Positions 14,721 to 26,151 of a DNA stretch of 64,000 bases are shown here, piece after piece. Each line of letters opens with the position of its first letter. Within the stretch, counting starts at the first letter, position 1. The position numbers were made by a program, and so were the translations under genes. This stretch comes from Persicaria tinctoria (lineage: Eukaryota > Streptophyta > Magnoliopsida > Caryophyllales > Polygonaceae). The DNA lies in contig JBANSL010000013.1 in assembly GCA_037127255.1 (NCBI GenBank), forward strand, positions 2,172,188 through 2,236,187, in the 5' to 3' direction. The notes beneath the pieces were generated by a model that was not told the origin of the DNA, ran no database searches, and saw only the letters and a list, made by a program, of their open reading frames with translations.

Positions 14721-17700
14721 TCAATTTGGGGAATCATCAAGGATGCTCCAATTTGTATCCTCGTTTGTGTCGTCGTCGCCTTTGGCGTCGCCACCGCAAC
14801 GTTTGGATGGGCGGACCCAGTGGCCGTGGCTGTCACGGACGAGGCCTTTGTTGCGATCTTGCCTCCAGTACGACGGGATGTTAAACTCGTCGTTGAGAAG
14901 GTCCGCGTCTTTGTTTAGTAGCGCTTTGTCTCTCGGCGTTTTCAACTCGAAATGCGCCCCTGTACCTTGGTACCTACACCGCATATTTATTTATTTGCAT
15001 TTTTTAATCGCATTGATTAATTAAAACTAGTAAACTAATATGGTAAGGAACTAAGGAAGTCATCGCTTACTTGTTCCAGCTTAGATGGGATATTACATGA
15101 TACATTATATATATATTTTAATTCAATTATTTATGTTACAAATAATTGCTTAGATGCATTATAATTTATACATGAGCTAAGTGTTTCGATGGTTAATTCA
15201 TACTCTTAAATTTACTATAGTATTTTTCTAATGTATGTTTATGAAGTAATATATTTTTGTAATGTATACATATGAATATTATGTTTCATTAATACAAATA
15301 TATGAATATTAGGTTTTTAGAATGTGATTATGAAGTAAATATAAGTATACCGATCAATATATATGATATAATTTATACTCAAGTAACATGAAATTAATAG
15401 CATCATATTCATATATATTCACACACAATAATATTTATATATTCATATCCATAACACAATATTCATTTATTTTCCCGTTTCATAGTACTTTCCGTTTCAC
15501 TTACCAATATCCAACATCAAATCCATATTACATTTAATATGTATATGTTGTTTTCCGATCTCTCAATACATCGGACATATTCAATGGACCAAATTATTTT
15601 CCTTTTCTAAAAATTAAAATCAAATACATGTCACATTATTATTATTACCATATATTTCATTTTTATTATTGCGGTATTTCTATCCTATGCCCGCATAGGA
15701 TAAAATCCTGATCGGGAAAGATACCCTACCAAAAATAAACGACCATATGAATCTAATTTAAAATTTAGCCAATGTAATTTAATTAAGAATATATTTTTAC
15801 TAAAATGAAAATCTTATCCTATATCCTTATAACATAGGATAGAAAAACCATTATTATTTTATAAAATCGAGATCCGCCTACATTATTTTACAACAACACT
15901 AACAATGCTAGAAATGAGTACTAACCCGTCAATCAAATGAAGGAGGAGCTCCAAGTTATGAGCATGGGCGCGGTCCTTGCGGCCGGCCTTCAAGAAGGTG
16001 GAGCGGTCGTGGTCGAGGGCGAGCTCGGTCCCGACGTGGGAGTAGCACCACGGGAAGAGGCCGTCGGCGAGGACGACGAGGTTGGGCCAGTGCTCGTTGA
16101 TGAACACCCCCGGGGCGGTGGGGACCACGTCGTGGACGTTGTGGACACGGAGCACCTTCACCCCGAGCCTGTCGAGCCTGTCCTTGAAGCGGCGGTTGCC
16201 CACGCGCGGCCCCGCGAACGAGAAAACGCTCACCGGCACCTCCCGGCCCTGCCGCGTCAGGTTCCGCCCCGTCTCCGCCATGTCGAACGCGCTCAGCACC
16301 GCCAGCGCGCTCCCCAGGCTGTGCCCCGCCATCGTTATGCTCAGATCGAGGTCGTCTTTTTTGTAGTCCCCGTATTCCTCCACCAGCCTGGTTATCTCCT
16401 CGTGGACCTCGTCTCTCGGAGATTTTAACTTGTTAGCCTTAAATGAATTAAATAACCAACGATTAATGTTATGAATCTAATCTATATTTAATTAAGATTT
16501 ACTACTATTAATCTATGGTAACAATTACTTATGTTTTAATTAACCTGCATCTTCCTCTTTTATTTTTTAATTCACAAAAAACTATAATTATATACATTTT
16601 AAATATCTAATTAAAATGGTTATAATTCTGAACTATTAGACTTGGATTGAGTTAATTAATACTCCCTCTCTGTTAATTAAAATATGTCGTTTACTATTTA
16701 TACACGTTTTTTTAGAATGTAAAAACTATAAATTTAACATTTTTTTATAAATTCATATTTAATAGTAGTTAGTATGAAATCATTTTAAAAAATACTCCCT
16801 CCGTTCGCCAAAACTTGTCATTTTAACTCTCCACACAAATTTTAATAAAGTTAATAATTATACTCATTTTTTACTAATTTACCCTCAATTATTACTCTAC
16901 TTTTTACTTTATCAAAAACTACAACTCACAACATATCAATCAAATCAAGGGTATTTTAGTAAAGCAGAAACAAAAATATCTAAAATGACAAGTTTTTTCG
17001 AACAAAAACAAAACTATACAACGACAAGTTTTGCCTAACGGAGGGAGTAGTTTAAAAGGTTAATATTATATATAGTACTATATACTTATTTATTAAGAAA
17101 ATGTGTTCGAATTAGAAAAATTAATTCTGACGCGAAAAATATATTCCCATTTTCAATTGAAAAAAAATTCAAAAAAATTGGTTGATGGCTTAGCAACTGA
17201 TTTGACTAAGACGGAGTACTAATTTGTGCATCATAATCAAATACGGAGTATGGTCGATTCCTTAATTTGTCACTTATGTTGACAAAAAATTGACCGTTTC
17301 CATTTTGTGTAGCTAGGTTTTTTTAATGAACATGTTTAAATTAATTGTAAATTTTTTATCTTATTAATACTACAGTATATCAGTTAACAAAAATATATAT
17401 CATTTAATATTTTATATGCCTTTTTTATGATGATCTAAGTTATATAAAATATTAGTTATTTATTAAATTTTAAAAATATTTTAAATAATTATTTTATTGT
17501 TATAGGGTAAAAATTTTATTTGATATTTTTCCTAAATAAATAATCGAATTTTCTATGTTATAAAACTCTAAATTACTAGAAATAGATAAACCATATAATA
17601 TCAACTCCCCCATTTGCTTAACGACACCAGTTGAGCGATAGGGATACATTATAGTCGTTATTTATAACATCGACTATAATATTTTATTTTATTTTATTTT

Positions 17701-18675
17701 ATAACTTGTAATAGATCTAACAACTTAACCCTATTTTTAACTATTTTGCAAAATATTTTATTTGTTTGAATATATTTTTTTTTTTACTAATTTGAAGAAA
17801 AAAAATTCTAAAATTGTCAACCTATATAAGAACCGATAAATCATGGTTAAAAAATGAAAATGGTTTTAACTCACCGGATTCTTCGAGTCGGTGAGTTTTG
17901 TAGTGTACAACCTATCGAAGCCGGACTCGACCTTCACGGTGGGGTCGTGGCAGGGAATGCGGTGGTAGGAGAGAGGCCCGAGGAAGTCGATGAGGTCGTG
18001 GATCCACTCGACCTTGGTGACGGTGCCTCGCCACACGACGGCGATGTCGCGGCGGCCGATCTTGGCCGAGGTGTCGTCGTCGGAGACGGCCACATAGCCT
18101 ATCCAATTCGAGTTGCTGGTCGACGCGTCCGACGTGTGGAAGAACTTCGGGAGGTTGATCGATGACGTGGCGTACAAGTAACGGGTCACGGTGTACCCGA
18201 CCCGGGCCCGGTCCATCTCGAGGCCGGCGAAGAGGTCGGCCTCGGCGTACTTGCAGCCGCCGCAGTTGTCGGAGTGCGCGTCGAAGTCGAAGGCGTCGTA
18301 GCAGGCCTGCGCCATGTCGCCGTAGCGGATCAGCTCCGATCGGAGCGCCGGGTCGATCGGGTCCAGGAGCCCGGCCCAGTCGTCCTCGCCGTGGATCTTC
18401 CTCCAATGATCGGACGGAGTTTCGTCAGTCGACGGGAGATCGAATGGGGTTTGGGGAAGCACATGATCGGTGCTTGATTGGAGATTAATGGAGGATATTT
18501 TGGTGATCGGTTTGCGAGAGTTGAAGCTGGTGGAGATCGATGGGATCGGAAATGGCAGAGGCCGTGACGGCATCATCTGGAGTTTGCTACCGAGCAGGGG
18601 TGCAATGGTGGAGGTAGAGGCCGCCATTGATGGAGATCGATCGATCCGTTGGGGGGTTTGATACAGAAACTCCAT
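14721..18675 (-). CDS. Plastid class-I phospholipase A1 / DAD1-like lipase
   Basis: This family hydrolyses acyl chains from plastid glycerolipids and phospholipids, and some members release linolenate for jasmonate synthesis. Exons are 17875-18675, 15926-16428 and 14721-14973 (1557 bases, 518 residues). The first 90 residues are Ser/Thr-rich and transit-peptide-like. Conserved blocks follow in order: HGEDDWAGLLDPIDP, RYGDMAQACYDAFD, WRGTVTKVEWIHDL, the nucleophile GHSLG (Ser304), GPRVGN, and the HDVVP motif with Asp367. A WCYSHVGTELALDH block and AHNLE with His424 complete the triad. Its layout matches the Arabidopsis PLA1-I gamma / DALL proteins. The residue after GHSLG is Ser, where Gly is usual. 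A TATA box at 18692-18704 suggests transcription begins near 18670, so the ATG at 18627 (MAAST) is probably the real start, giving 502 residues. Confidence 0.88.
15673..15848. mobile_element. Small TIR element in lipase intron 2
   Basis: The ends form an inverted repeat: GGTATTTCTATCCTATG on the left and the reverse of GGTTTTTCTATCCTATG on the right. The left end also contains its own short palindrome (ATCCTATGCCCGCATAGGAT). ATTATT occurs near both borders, a possible target duplication. It is too short to code for anything. Confidence 0.5.
16662..16792. mobile_element. Truncated Stowaway MITE in lipase intron 1
   Basis: It begins with a CTCCCTC left end after TTAATA and contains the internal ACACGTTTTTT and AAAACTATA words common to these elements. 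It is cut off where the complete element at 16795 begins. Confidence 0.45.
16795..17047. mobile_element. Stowaway MITE in lipase intron 1
   Basis: The terminal inverted repeats are CTCCCTCCGTTCGCCAAAAC on the left and GTTTTGCCTAACGGAGGGAG on the right. A TA dinucleotide flanks each side, as expected for Tc1/mariner-type insertion. Length is 253 bases. There is no coding capacity, so it depended on an outside transposase. Confidence 0.85.
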
Positions 18676-18691
18676 GGATGTGTATACGGCT

Positions 18692-18704
18692 ATATATATA
18701 AATC
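18692..18704 (-). promoter_or_regulatory. TATA box of the DAD1-like lipase gene
   Basis: The minus strand reads TTTATATATATAG here. Plant transcription usually starts about 25-35 bases downstream, near 18665-18675. This places the first in-frame ATG (18675) at or before the start of the mRNA and favours the ATG at 18627. Confidence 0.5.
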
Positions 18705-18705
18705 A

Positions 18706-20376
18706 TGGGGGTCAAAGTCATATAGGAAGAGATGTTTTTTTTATTAAATTTTAATATTCTTTTTAATTAGTTAGATGACATCTAATTATTTTATTTTATT
18801 TTGTTAAAAATAAAGGAAATGAAAAAGAAAAAGTTATTTTACAATCAACTTGTACTCATTTGTTAGTTTAATGAATGACTTTCAATAGATAGCTCATAGC
18901 TAGCTCTTTCATAATTATGTATTTTATATTCCACAAACTAGAATTATGTGTTGACCAAAACAAAAACTAAAATTATGTATTTTATTTTGAAATTGCATAA
19001 TTTAATTTGCTCTGTCCATTTATTTCTAAATAGTTTTAATTTGCATACTTTTTTGGAGAATAAAATCTATATAAAATATTAATTTTTTAAATTACTTTTT
19101 AAGTAATTTTATAATTATTACTAATAAATACAGAGTATAAAATTATTTTAAAAAATAAAAATAAATTATATTTTATTATAATTTAAAACAATGACATTTT
19201 AGTTTATTGTTGATCTAATGTTATCATTTAAAACGATGACATTTTAATTTAAAACAACGACATTTTATTGTATAGATTTCCTCTTTGAACGAACAAAATG
19301 ATTTTATTTTATTTTATCAAACAAAGCGATGTCATTTTAGTCTATTAGACATCGTTTTGCCTAAAAAGACAACCTTTGAAAATGAATCAATATATAATTA
19401 ACTTGTTGTTTTATTAGCGCGCATTTCACAATGTGTAACTAAATATAAAAACTTTAAACATGTATAGTTTTTACCTAATTGTCGAATTGAGGAATATCAG
19501 ATATTGTTTTAAAGCTCAATCTCAAGCTAAATGATAATATATACATCAAATTATCAAGTTAAGTACAATATAAAACTATTTTGAATTTGTGATTTATTAG
19601 AGTACATGTAAAAGGATGAATTTGTGTTCAGTTTTCAAATGTTCATAATTTTTTACTCGGATATCGGATTTAGACTTATAATAACATAAATATTTACGAA
19701 TAAAATACATATGGGTAATTTGTAGGACAAGAGGGGACACATGCTCTTAGAGCTATATTTTTATTTGCATCTCTATATAACTTCAAAATAAAACTCCTCC
19801 AAATAATAGGATATTTTTACAATTTTCTCTTGATGCATTTTCATATACAAAATATATCATATGTAATGTGTGTAAGATCAAAAAATATTATATGTATATA
19901 ATGTGAATTAAACATTAAACATTATAATAAATGACGCTCAAGTCCGTTTTAAGCGCGGTGAGGTGAGGTGACCCTCGGAATAAGGAAGTTTCATTACTAG
20001 AGCAACAGTAGAGCTATAGCTCTTAATTGAAGATTCTTAGAATTAAGTTTCAAGTTTGCCCTTTTGTTAAAATCAATATATATGTCAATTAACTTGCTAA
20101 ATTAAGGTCAACCAAGAGAGATGTTTTTAAAAACCCGTATAGCCTGAGACTAAAAACTGAATTGATATTGAAATGGTCAAGATGTCCCCAAAAGAATTAA
20201 AAAATATCACATAGTATCTAATTCAATAGAGCGATTGAATCAATCTAACTGGACTAAGATAAAAAGAAAATGACCATGATTTGCGAAATCATTATTTATT
20301 TATTTATTTTTGAAGTCGTGATTATGAAAGATATTTATTTCTTGAGTAAAAGTTTGAAGATTCTAATACCGAATCA
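18706..20376. other. AT-rich intergenic region
   Basis: No gene seen. The words ACGATGACATTTTA and ACAACGACATTTTA recur between about 19190 and 19340, which suggests decayed repeats. Confidence 0.5.
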
Positions 20377-21030
20377 AATGAAGTGGCAATCGCCATGAAT
20401 TGAACCAAGAACGCTCCAAGAACAAGAGGTTTTGATCTACAAATCTCCTCACTCACTCTCAAGTTGTTGTAACAACCTTTCCCGCTCAAGACTACAGGAG
20501 TCTTTATGCAGCTGACTTTAGCCGAAATACCAAAATGCCCTTACATTTTATGCAAGACTACTATATCCTACACACCCCCTCAAACTGGACTTGTAAGGGG
20601 AAGAACAAGTCCTAGCTTGGAACAAAGGAACCCATGCTGGCGAGCCCCCAAAGCTTTGGTAAATATGTCTGCAAGCTGTAAAGAGAAGGACACATAAATC
20701 GTGTGGATGAACTCTTGCTGCACCATCTCACGAATGAAATGGGAGTCAATCCGAACATGTTTGGTTCGTTCGTGAAAAACTGGGTTAGCAGCTAGGTGTT
20801 GGGTAGCCTTATTCATAGCTATAAGGGAATATGCAACGGTGTCTCAATCTGAAGATTAGCATGTAAAGTTAATTAGTAAACCTTGAAGCCACACTAACTC
20901 ACTTGCAGCTGATGACATTGCCCCGTATTCACTTTCCGTGGATGATTTAGACACTACCTTATGCTTTTTAGTCTTCTAAGAAATGAGAGATAACCCGAGA
21001 ACAAAATACCCTGATAAGGAACGACCTGTA
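20377..21030 (-). mobile_element. Ty1/Copia retrotransposon 3' end fragment
   Basis: Read leftward, broken frames give the end of the Copia polyprotein. They show STESEYGAMSSAASELVWLQ near 20895-20950, then NPVFHERTKHVRIDSHFIRE and LADIFTKALG down to about 20590, which is the RNase H tail. A polypurine tract (TTTGAGGGGG on the minus strand) follows near 20577, and then the start of an LTR (TGTGTAGGATATAG). Stops interrupt the frame, and gag, integrase and most of RT are missing. It is a dead fragment. Confidence 0.75.
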
Positions 21031-21946
21031 TTAAGTATTATAAATCAATGACATCATAAAAAATATTATGAATCAATGACATCATCTTAAAATCATGAGC
21101 TAAAAAATACATTATAAAATTAACAACGGTTTAAAGACATAAATTAAACCTTCTGATTTTGCAATTTTTTTATTAGAGATATTGATTTAACATAATTTTT
21201 TAGTATTTTTTAATGTGATTTATTCAAGTAAAGCGCGTATTTTTAGAAGGGTAAAAACTATATAAAATTTTAAAATTTTAATTAATTTTTTAAATAAGTA
21301 GTAATTATTAATAAGTATGAATTTATAAAAATAAAATATTTAAAAAATAAATATTTATATTATTTTTATCACCTTAAAATACGTATATAAATAGTAAAGA
21401 GAGGGATATAATACAATGCAGTACACAGCTAATTTGTATGCATTCTTTCTTGAAAAATCTCAACTTAAAATTCTTTGCAAGTCTGAAATCTCCATATTCC
21501 CTGATTAATTAATTAATTAATTAACAAAGACTAGTATGTACAATGTACTTGTGGGGAAACAACCAAATAAAGAATAAAATAACAACTACTGGTAGCTATA
21601 GCAACAATATTTTAATTAGTATGCCTGAAGTCCAAATCTGCAAGCAATGTAACTCAAAACAATCGAGGATTTTCATTTCACGATTGAATTTGTCAAGTGT
21701 TTTTTTTTTATATATATTCTGATAAAGGAAAAAATGGCATATTTTTACTAATTGAACTAAAACAATTCTATGTGTATTTTCTACCTTTTAATTAATCTTC
21801 CTCGACCAAAAATCCACTAAGACAATCAGATAAGGTCTATCGCCTGAATTATATAATCTGGTCGGTGTAGTGGTTCTAGAGAATTTTTAAATCGGTCGAT
21901 GATAGTTCATGTCTCTGTTGTGATAATAAATCTAAACCATCGAAAG
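21031..21946. other. AT-rich intergenic region with an old MITE
   Basis: No gene seen. The stretch at about 21220-21415 has Stowaway-like internal words and a GAGAGGGATA end, so it may be a decayed MITE. A (TTAA)-rich run lies near 21505-21523. Confidence 0.4.
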
Positions 21947-24796
21947 TAGACATGTTAATCAGGTGATTCGGGTCGGATCATTTGGTTTTGGGTAAAATGG
22001 ATCTCGAGTAGATTCGGATTTACTTGTATTGAGATAGATAAATGTATAGGCAGGGGCATTTGTGTAAATTGGATATAAACATTGGAGGCTTAATTGTAAC
22101 TTTGTACTGAAACATGAGCTTATAAAGAGGCGGACGTCTCCTATATCAACTCAAGATCGAAGTCCCTGAGTAAGGAAATCTGACGGTGCCTGAATACTTC
22201 AACAAACTGAAGAAGTACTGGGATGAGATCGTCAGTCTATAGGGAATCCAAAAGTGTACTTGCAGAAGGTCTGTGAACTTGACAAATGAATTCAAGATGT
22301 TGAGAATCACAACAAGCTTCTTCAATTTCTGATGGGGTTGAACAACAGCTATGAAAGTGCGAGGAACCAGATTCTTGCAATAGATCCACTTCCAACGATC
22401 AATCGCGCTTACTACTTGGTTAAGCAAGTGGAAGGTGCAGGCGGAGAATTAAAGCAGTGGAAGTACTTCCCAAGAGAGTAATGCTTTCTTTGTCAATAGA
22501 CCTATGAGTGGGAAGAAAAATAGCAAGAAAGAAAAGGATAAAGCAGACAAGATGTTTACTCATTGTGGTATGAAAGGGCATACGGTGGATGGATGCTTTA
22601 AGATTATAGGGTATCCGGACTAGTTCAAGGACCCTAAGGGCAAGAAGACAGCAAGAACTGCAACTGTAGTGACTGCGATTGATGATACACCTTTTGAGGA
22701 TGGTGGTGATATGGGAGTTGATCCAGAAGTTGACATGACTATGGAAAATGCAGTGTTTCAAGAGGTACTTCGTGTTATCAGACGCAAGAAGCAAGTTCAG
22801 ATGGCCTCTACAAACAATGCAGGTATTATCTATGCAATGTTAGACATAGCAATAACAATGATGTCTCTTGGATTATCGATTCGGGGGCATCTGATCATAT
22901 GACATTCAATGATAGAGTGTTGAAAGGTAGACGACAATTAGTTAGACCTATCAGTATCTGCTTGCCTGATGGATCGATAAAGAAAGTACAAGAAGTGGGA
23001 GACATTACTTTGAGTTCAGGACCCTGAAAGTGGTCAAGTGTTGCTGAAAGCTGGCAGGATACCAGGACAACTATATCGAGTTTCTTTGCAAGCTCATGGT
23101 GCAGCACAAGGCTCATACAGTCACAATGCTCATGTGCAAGGATCTACATTGCACAATGTAGCCAATAAAGACTGCAATAGTCCTAGTTTTGTACAAACTC
23201 TTCATGACAGAATTGGTCATCTTTCATTTTCTAAACTCAAGCATTTAGCAGATTGCAAAGTTTCAGGTGATGTTAAGATGTTTTGTGAAGCATGTATATT
23301 GGCTAAACATCATTCAGTCCCTTTTGAATCTAGCAAATCTACTGCCATTGACAAAATTGAGTTGTTGCACCTTGATGTATGGGGACCTTATAAGGTTCCA
23401 AGTCTTACTGGTGCTAAGTCATTTGTCACCATCCTTGATGATTAGAGTAGGTGTGTATGGGTGTATCTGATTAGAGACAAAACTCGGGTTTGCAGGATTG
23501 TTGAAGAGTTTGTTAATCATGGTAGCAACTAAGTTCAACACCAAAGTAAAGGTTATGAGGAGTGACAATGGGACTGAATTCCTTAAGTGCAGGTCCTTCT
23601 TTGCAAGCAAAGGGATTGTCCATCAATTGTTTGCTCCCTATGTGCCTCAACAGAATGGCAGAGTTGAGCGAAATCACATGCATCTCCTTGAAGTTGCTAG
23701 AGCTTTACGTTTTCGTGCTTGCTAACCAATTCGTTTTTGGGGAGAATGTGTGCTAGCTTCTGCTCACCTGATCAATTCCATGCCTTCACATGTGTTACAG
23801 TGGGCATCGCCTTTTGAGAAACTTCATGATAAGGCTCCAGATTACAACAATTTGACGGTTATTGGTTGCCTTTGTTATGGGTTGGTAAAGGGTCCCAAAG
23901 AAGGACAAACTCCACTTCCTAGCCCTGGGACTCTGGGAGGATGAATGTATAAGCAGGGGCATTTGTGTAAATTAGATATAAACATTGGGGGCTTAATTGT
24001 AACTTTGTACTGAACATGGGCTTATAAAGAGGTGGACGTCTCCTACCTCAAGCCCATTCAATTCATTCCAATAAGAAGTTATTACAACCGAATTCCTTCT
24101 CTAATTGCTTCTTCTTCTTCGATTAACCTCCATGGATTCCGGTATGCCTTGAGCTCAATCAAGGTCTTTTCAACTTGAACTCGGGTCGATTTCGGATTTG
24201 TCAATTTTTTCTTTTTTAAATTAAAAAAATCACGATTTGGTAATTTTGTAATAATTTTAAAATGGTGAAATTAAAGACGTGGTTCATAAGTTCTAGTGTT
24301 TGTAATTATATAATATATCTAATCCAAAATACTTGATTTTTTTTTATTTCTCGTAATTTTTAATAATATTTAAAAATATATAAAATTTTAAAGAAAAATT
24401 TAAAAATAATTTCATGCAATTAGTAATAACCATATAATTTTTTTTTTAATATTTTAGAGTTTTTATCTTCTTAAAAAATGTGATGAAAGATCAAAAATCA
24501 AATACTAATGGGAGGGAGTATTATTGTATTACACAATACAAATAAATATAAAAGTTGATTTGAAAATGAAAGATCAAGTTATTGTAATTATAAAATATAA
24601 TAAATTGGAATCTCCATAAAAAAAATTAATCATATATAATTATAAATCAATCAGGTCAATCGGGTCACCAGGTCTAAATCCAGATGACCCGAAAAATTAC
24701 CGGATTTTCGAGTTCTGGTTGGAAAAAAAATTCAGATCAAATTTTCAGGTCTACATCTTGACCCACAATTTTTCGGGTCGAGTTTTGACAGGTATA
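21947..24796. mobile_element. Non-autonomous hAT-type element carrying a nested Copia insertion
   Basis: The left end TAGACATGTTAATCA and the reverse of the right end, TATACCTGTCAAAAC, form imperfect terminal inverted repeats. They are followed on both sides by CGGGTCG-type subterminal words. The flanks are ATCGAAAG and ATCGGAAG, an 8-bp target duplication with one mismatch, as expected for hAT. Without the Copia element inside it (22027-24172) it would be about 700 bases long and non-coding. Confidence 0.65.
22027..24172 (+). mobile_element. Ty1/Copia deletion derivative lacking RT and RNase H
   Basis: Perfect 5-bp target duplications ACTTG lie at 22022-22026 and 24173-24177. LTR sequence with the shared words GCAGGGGCATTTGTG and ATAAACATTG occurs near 22050 and again near 23953. 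Inside are broken frames in order: gag (LMGLNNSYESARNQIL, then a CCHC-like knuckle at about 22560-22600), protease (WIIDSGASDHMTF near 22875-22910), the pre-integrase segment (LHDRIGHLSFSKLKHL), and the integrase core (MRSDNGTEFL, NGRVERNH). The frame then runs directly into the 3' LTR at about 23935. Reverse transcriptase and RNase H are deleted, and the 3' half of the 5' LTR is missing too. Several stops are present, so the element cannot move alone. Confidence 0.85.
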
Positions 24797-25534
24797 ATCG
24801 GAAGTCTAGTTTTTTCAAAGGTTTAAGATTATTTTCGAAAAGTCAATTTTCATTTGTCTATATATAAAGTGTGAACCTTAATTAACCTTCCTCATTATAT
24901 AATTTTTAATATGCTTTCTTTAATTGATTAATTGATAAGAGGGTCCGGTCAGGGCACCCTAATAAATTAATTCAAAAAAAGAAGGGACATTTGGAATATA
25001 CATATATAATTTTACTTACGTAATCATAACTACCAAAAAATAGTCTTCCTCTTCAAAGTTATACATTTTCTTAAGTCAAACTTGCAAAAGGAATTAAAAA
25101 TGTTTCATACGTAGATAGGATTTTACAATAAATAATACTTTAGGAGATTTTATTCCCAAAAGAAATAAACTCAATAATTCATACGAAAAGAGTAAAACTA
25201 TATATATCTTGCCTATTTACTTCTCTTATGACGTGGTAACAGTTCTATAAGAAATGCATGACTCAATCAAATAATTCAATACAAATAAGGAAATAAAAAT
25301 TCTTGCCTATTTACTTCTCTTATGACCCTGGGAAAAAATTATTCCTTCTACTTAACCTTAGACCTTGGAGCATAGATTAATAGATAAATGATCTTGATTG
25401 ATAAACTATAGTGGAGTTAAATCTATACGACATACATACGGTTAATTGAGATCGATTGGTCCACATTGAAAATATAAATGAATAAGCCTTAATATAATCA
25501 GAATACTTTCTTTATTACTAATTGGTTTTAAGAT
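24797..25534. other. Intergenic region
   Basis: AT-rich and without recognisable genes. The phrase TTGCCTATTTACTTCTCTTATGA occurs in part twice, near 25210 and 25303, a small direct repeat about 92 bases apart. Confidence 0.45.
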
Positions 25535-26151
25535 CAGTGGCGGCCGCAGGAATTGCTGGAGGGGGGCGGAATTTTTTTTCGGAGAAATTTTTTTTTTCTC
25601 GGTATATATAATAAAGAATTTTTTTAAAAATATATTGAAAGAAAACCATAAATATGGTATATTTAAACAAAAACCATAAATTATGTTATATAAATATGAT
25701 ATTTTATTACAAAAATTTATAATTTATATATATGTGTATACTTGATTAAGATTTTTTTTAATATTGAAAGAAAATTATAATTTTTTTAAAGAATTTTTCA
25801 TTGGTAAATGAAAAAAAAATTGATAGGATTTGAAAAGTATAACAAAAAAATCTCATAAATTGTGGGTTAAATATGACATTTATAGTAAGAAAATTTGGTA
25901 GGAATAAAAAATAGTGCAAAACGGGGAAGAAATGATATTTGAACCCAAGACATATTTGAACCCAAGACCACTTGGGAACCCAAATTTCCTTCCATTCTTT
26001 TACCAACTAGGCTAGACAAGTTTTGTGTTCTATATTACATTTTCATACTAATACTACTACGGAGTAAATCTAAATTGCAAAAAAAAAAAAAAAACTTTTT
26101 TTTTTTGCTCTAGAGGGGGGGCGCCCGCCCCCCCCCCCCCTCCCCCGCGCC

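Noticed and set aside
15937..16428. 163-codon plus-strand frame opposite lipase exon 2
   Set aside because: It is a shadow of GC-rich coding sequence. The minus strand carries the GHSLG lipase.
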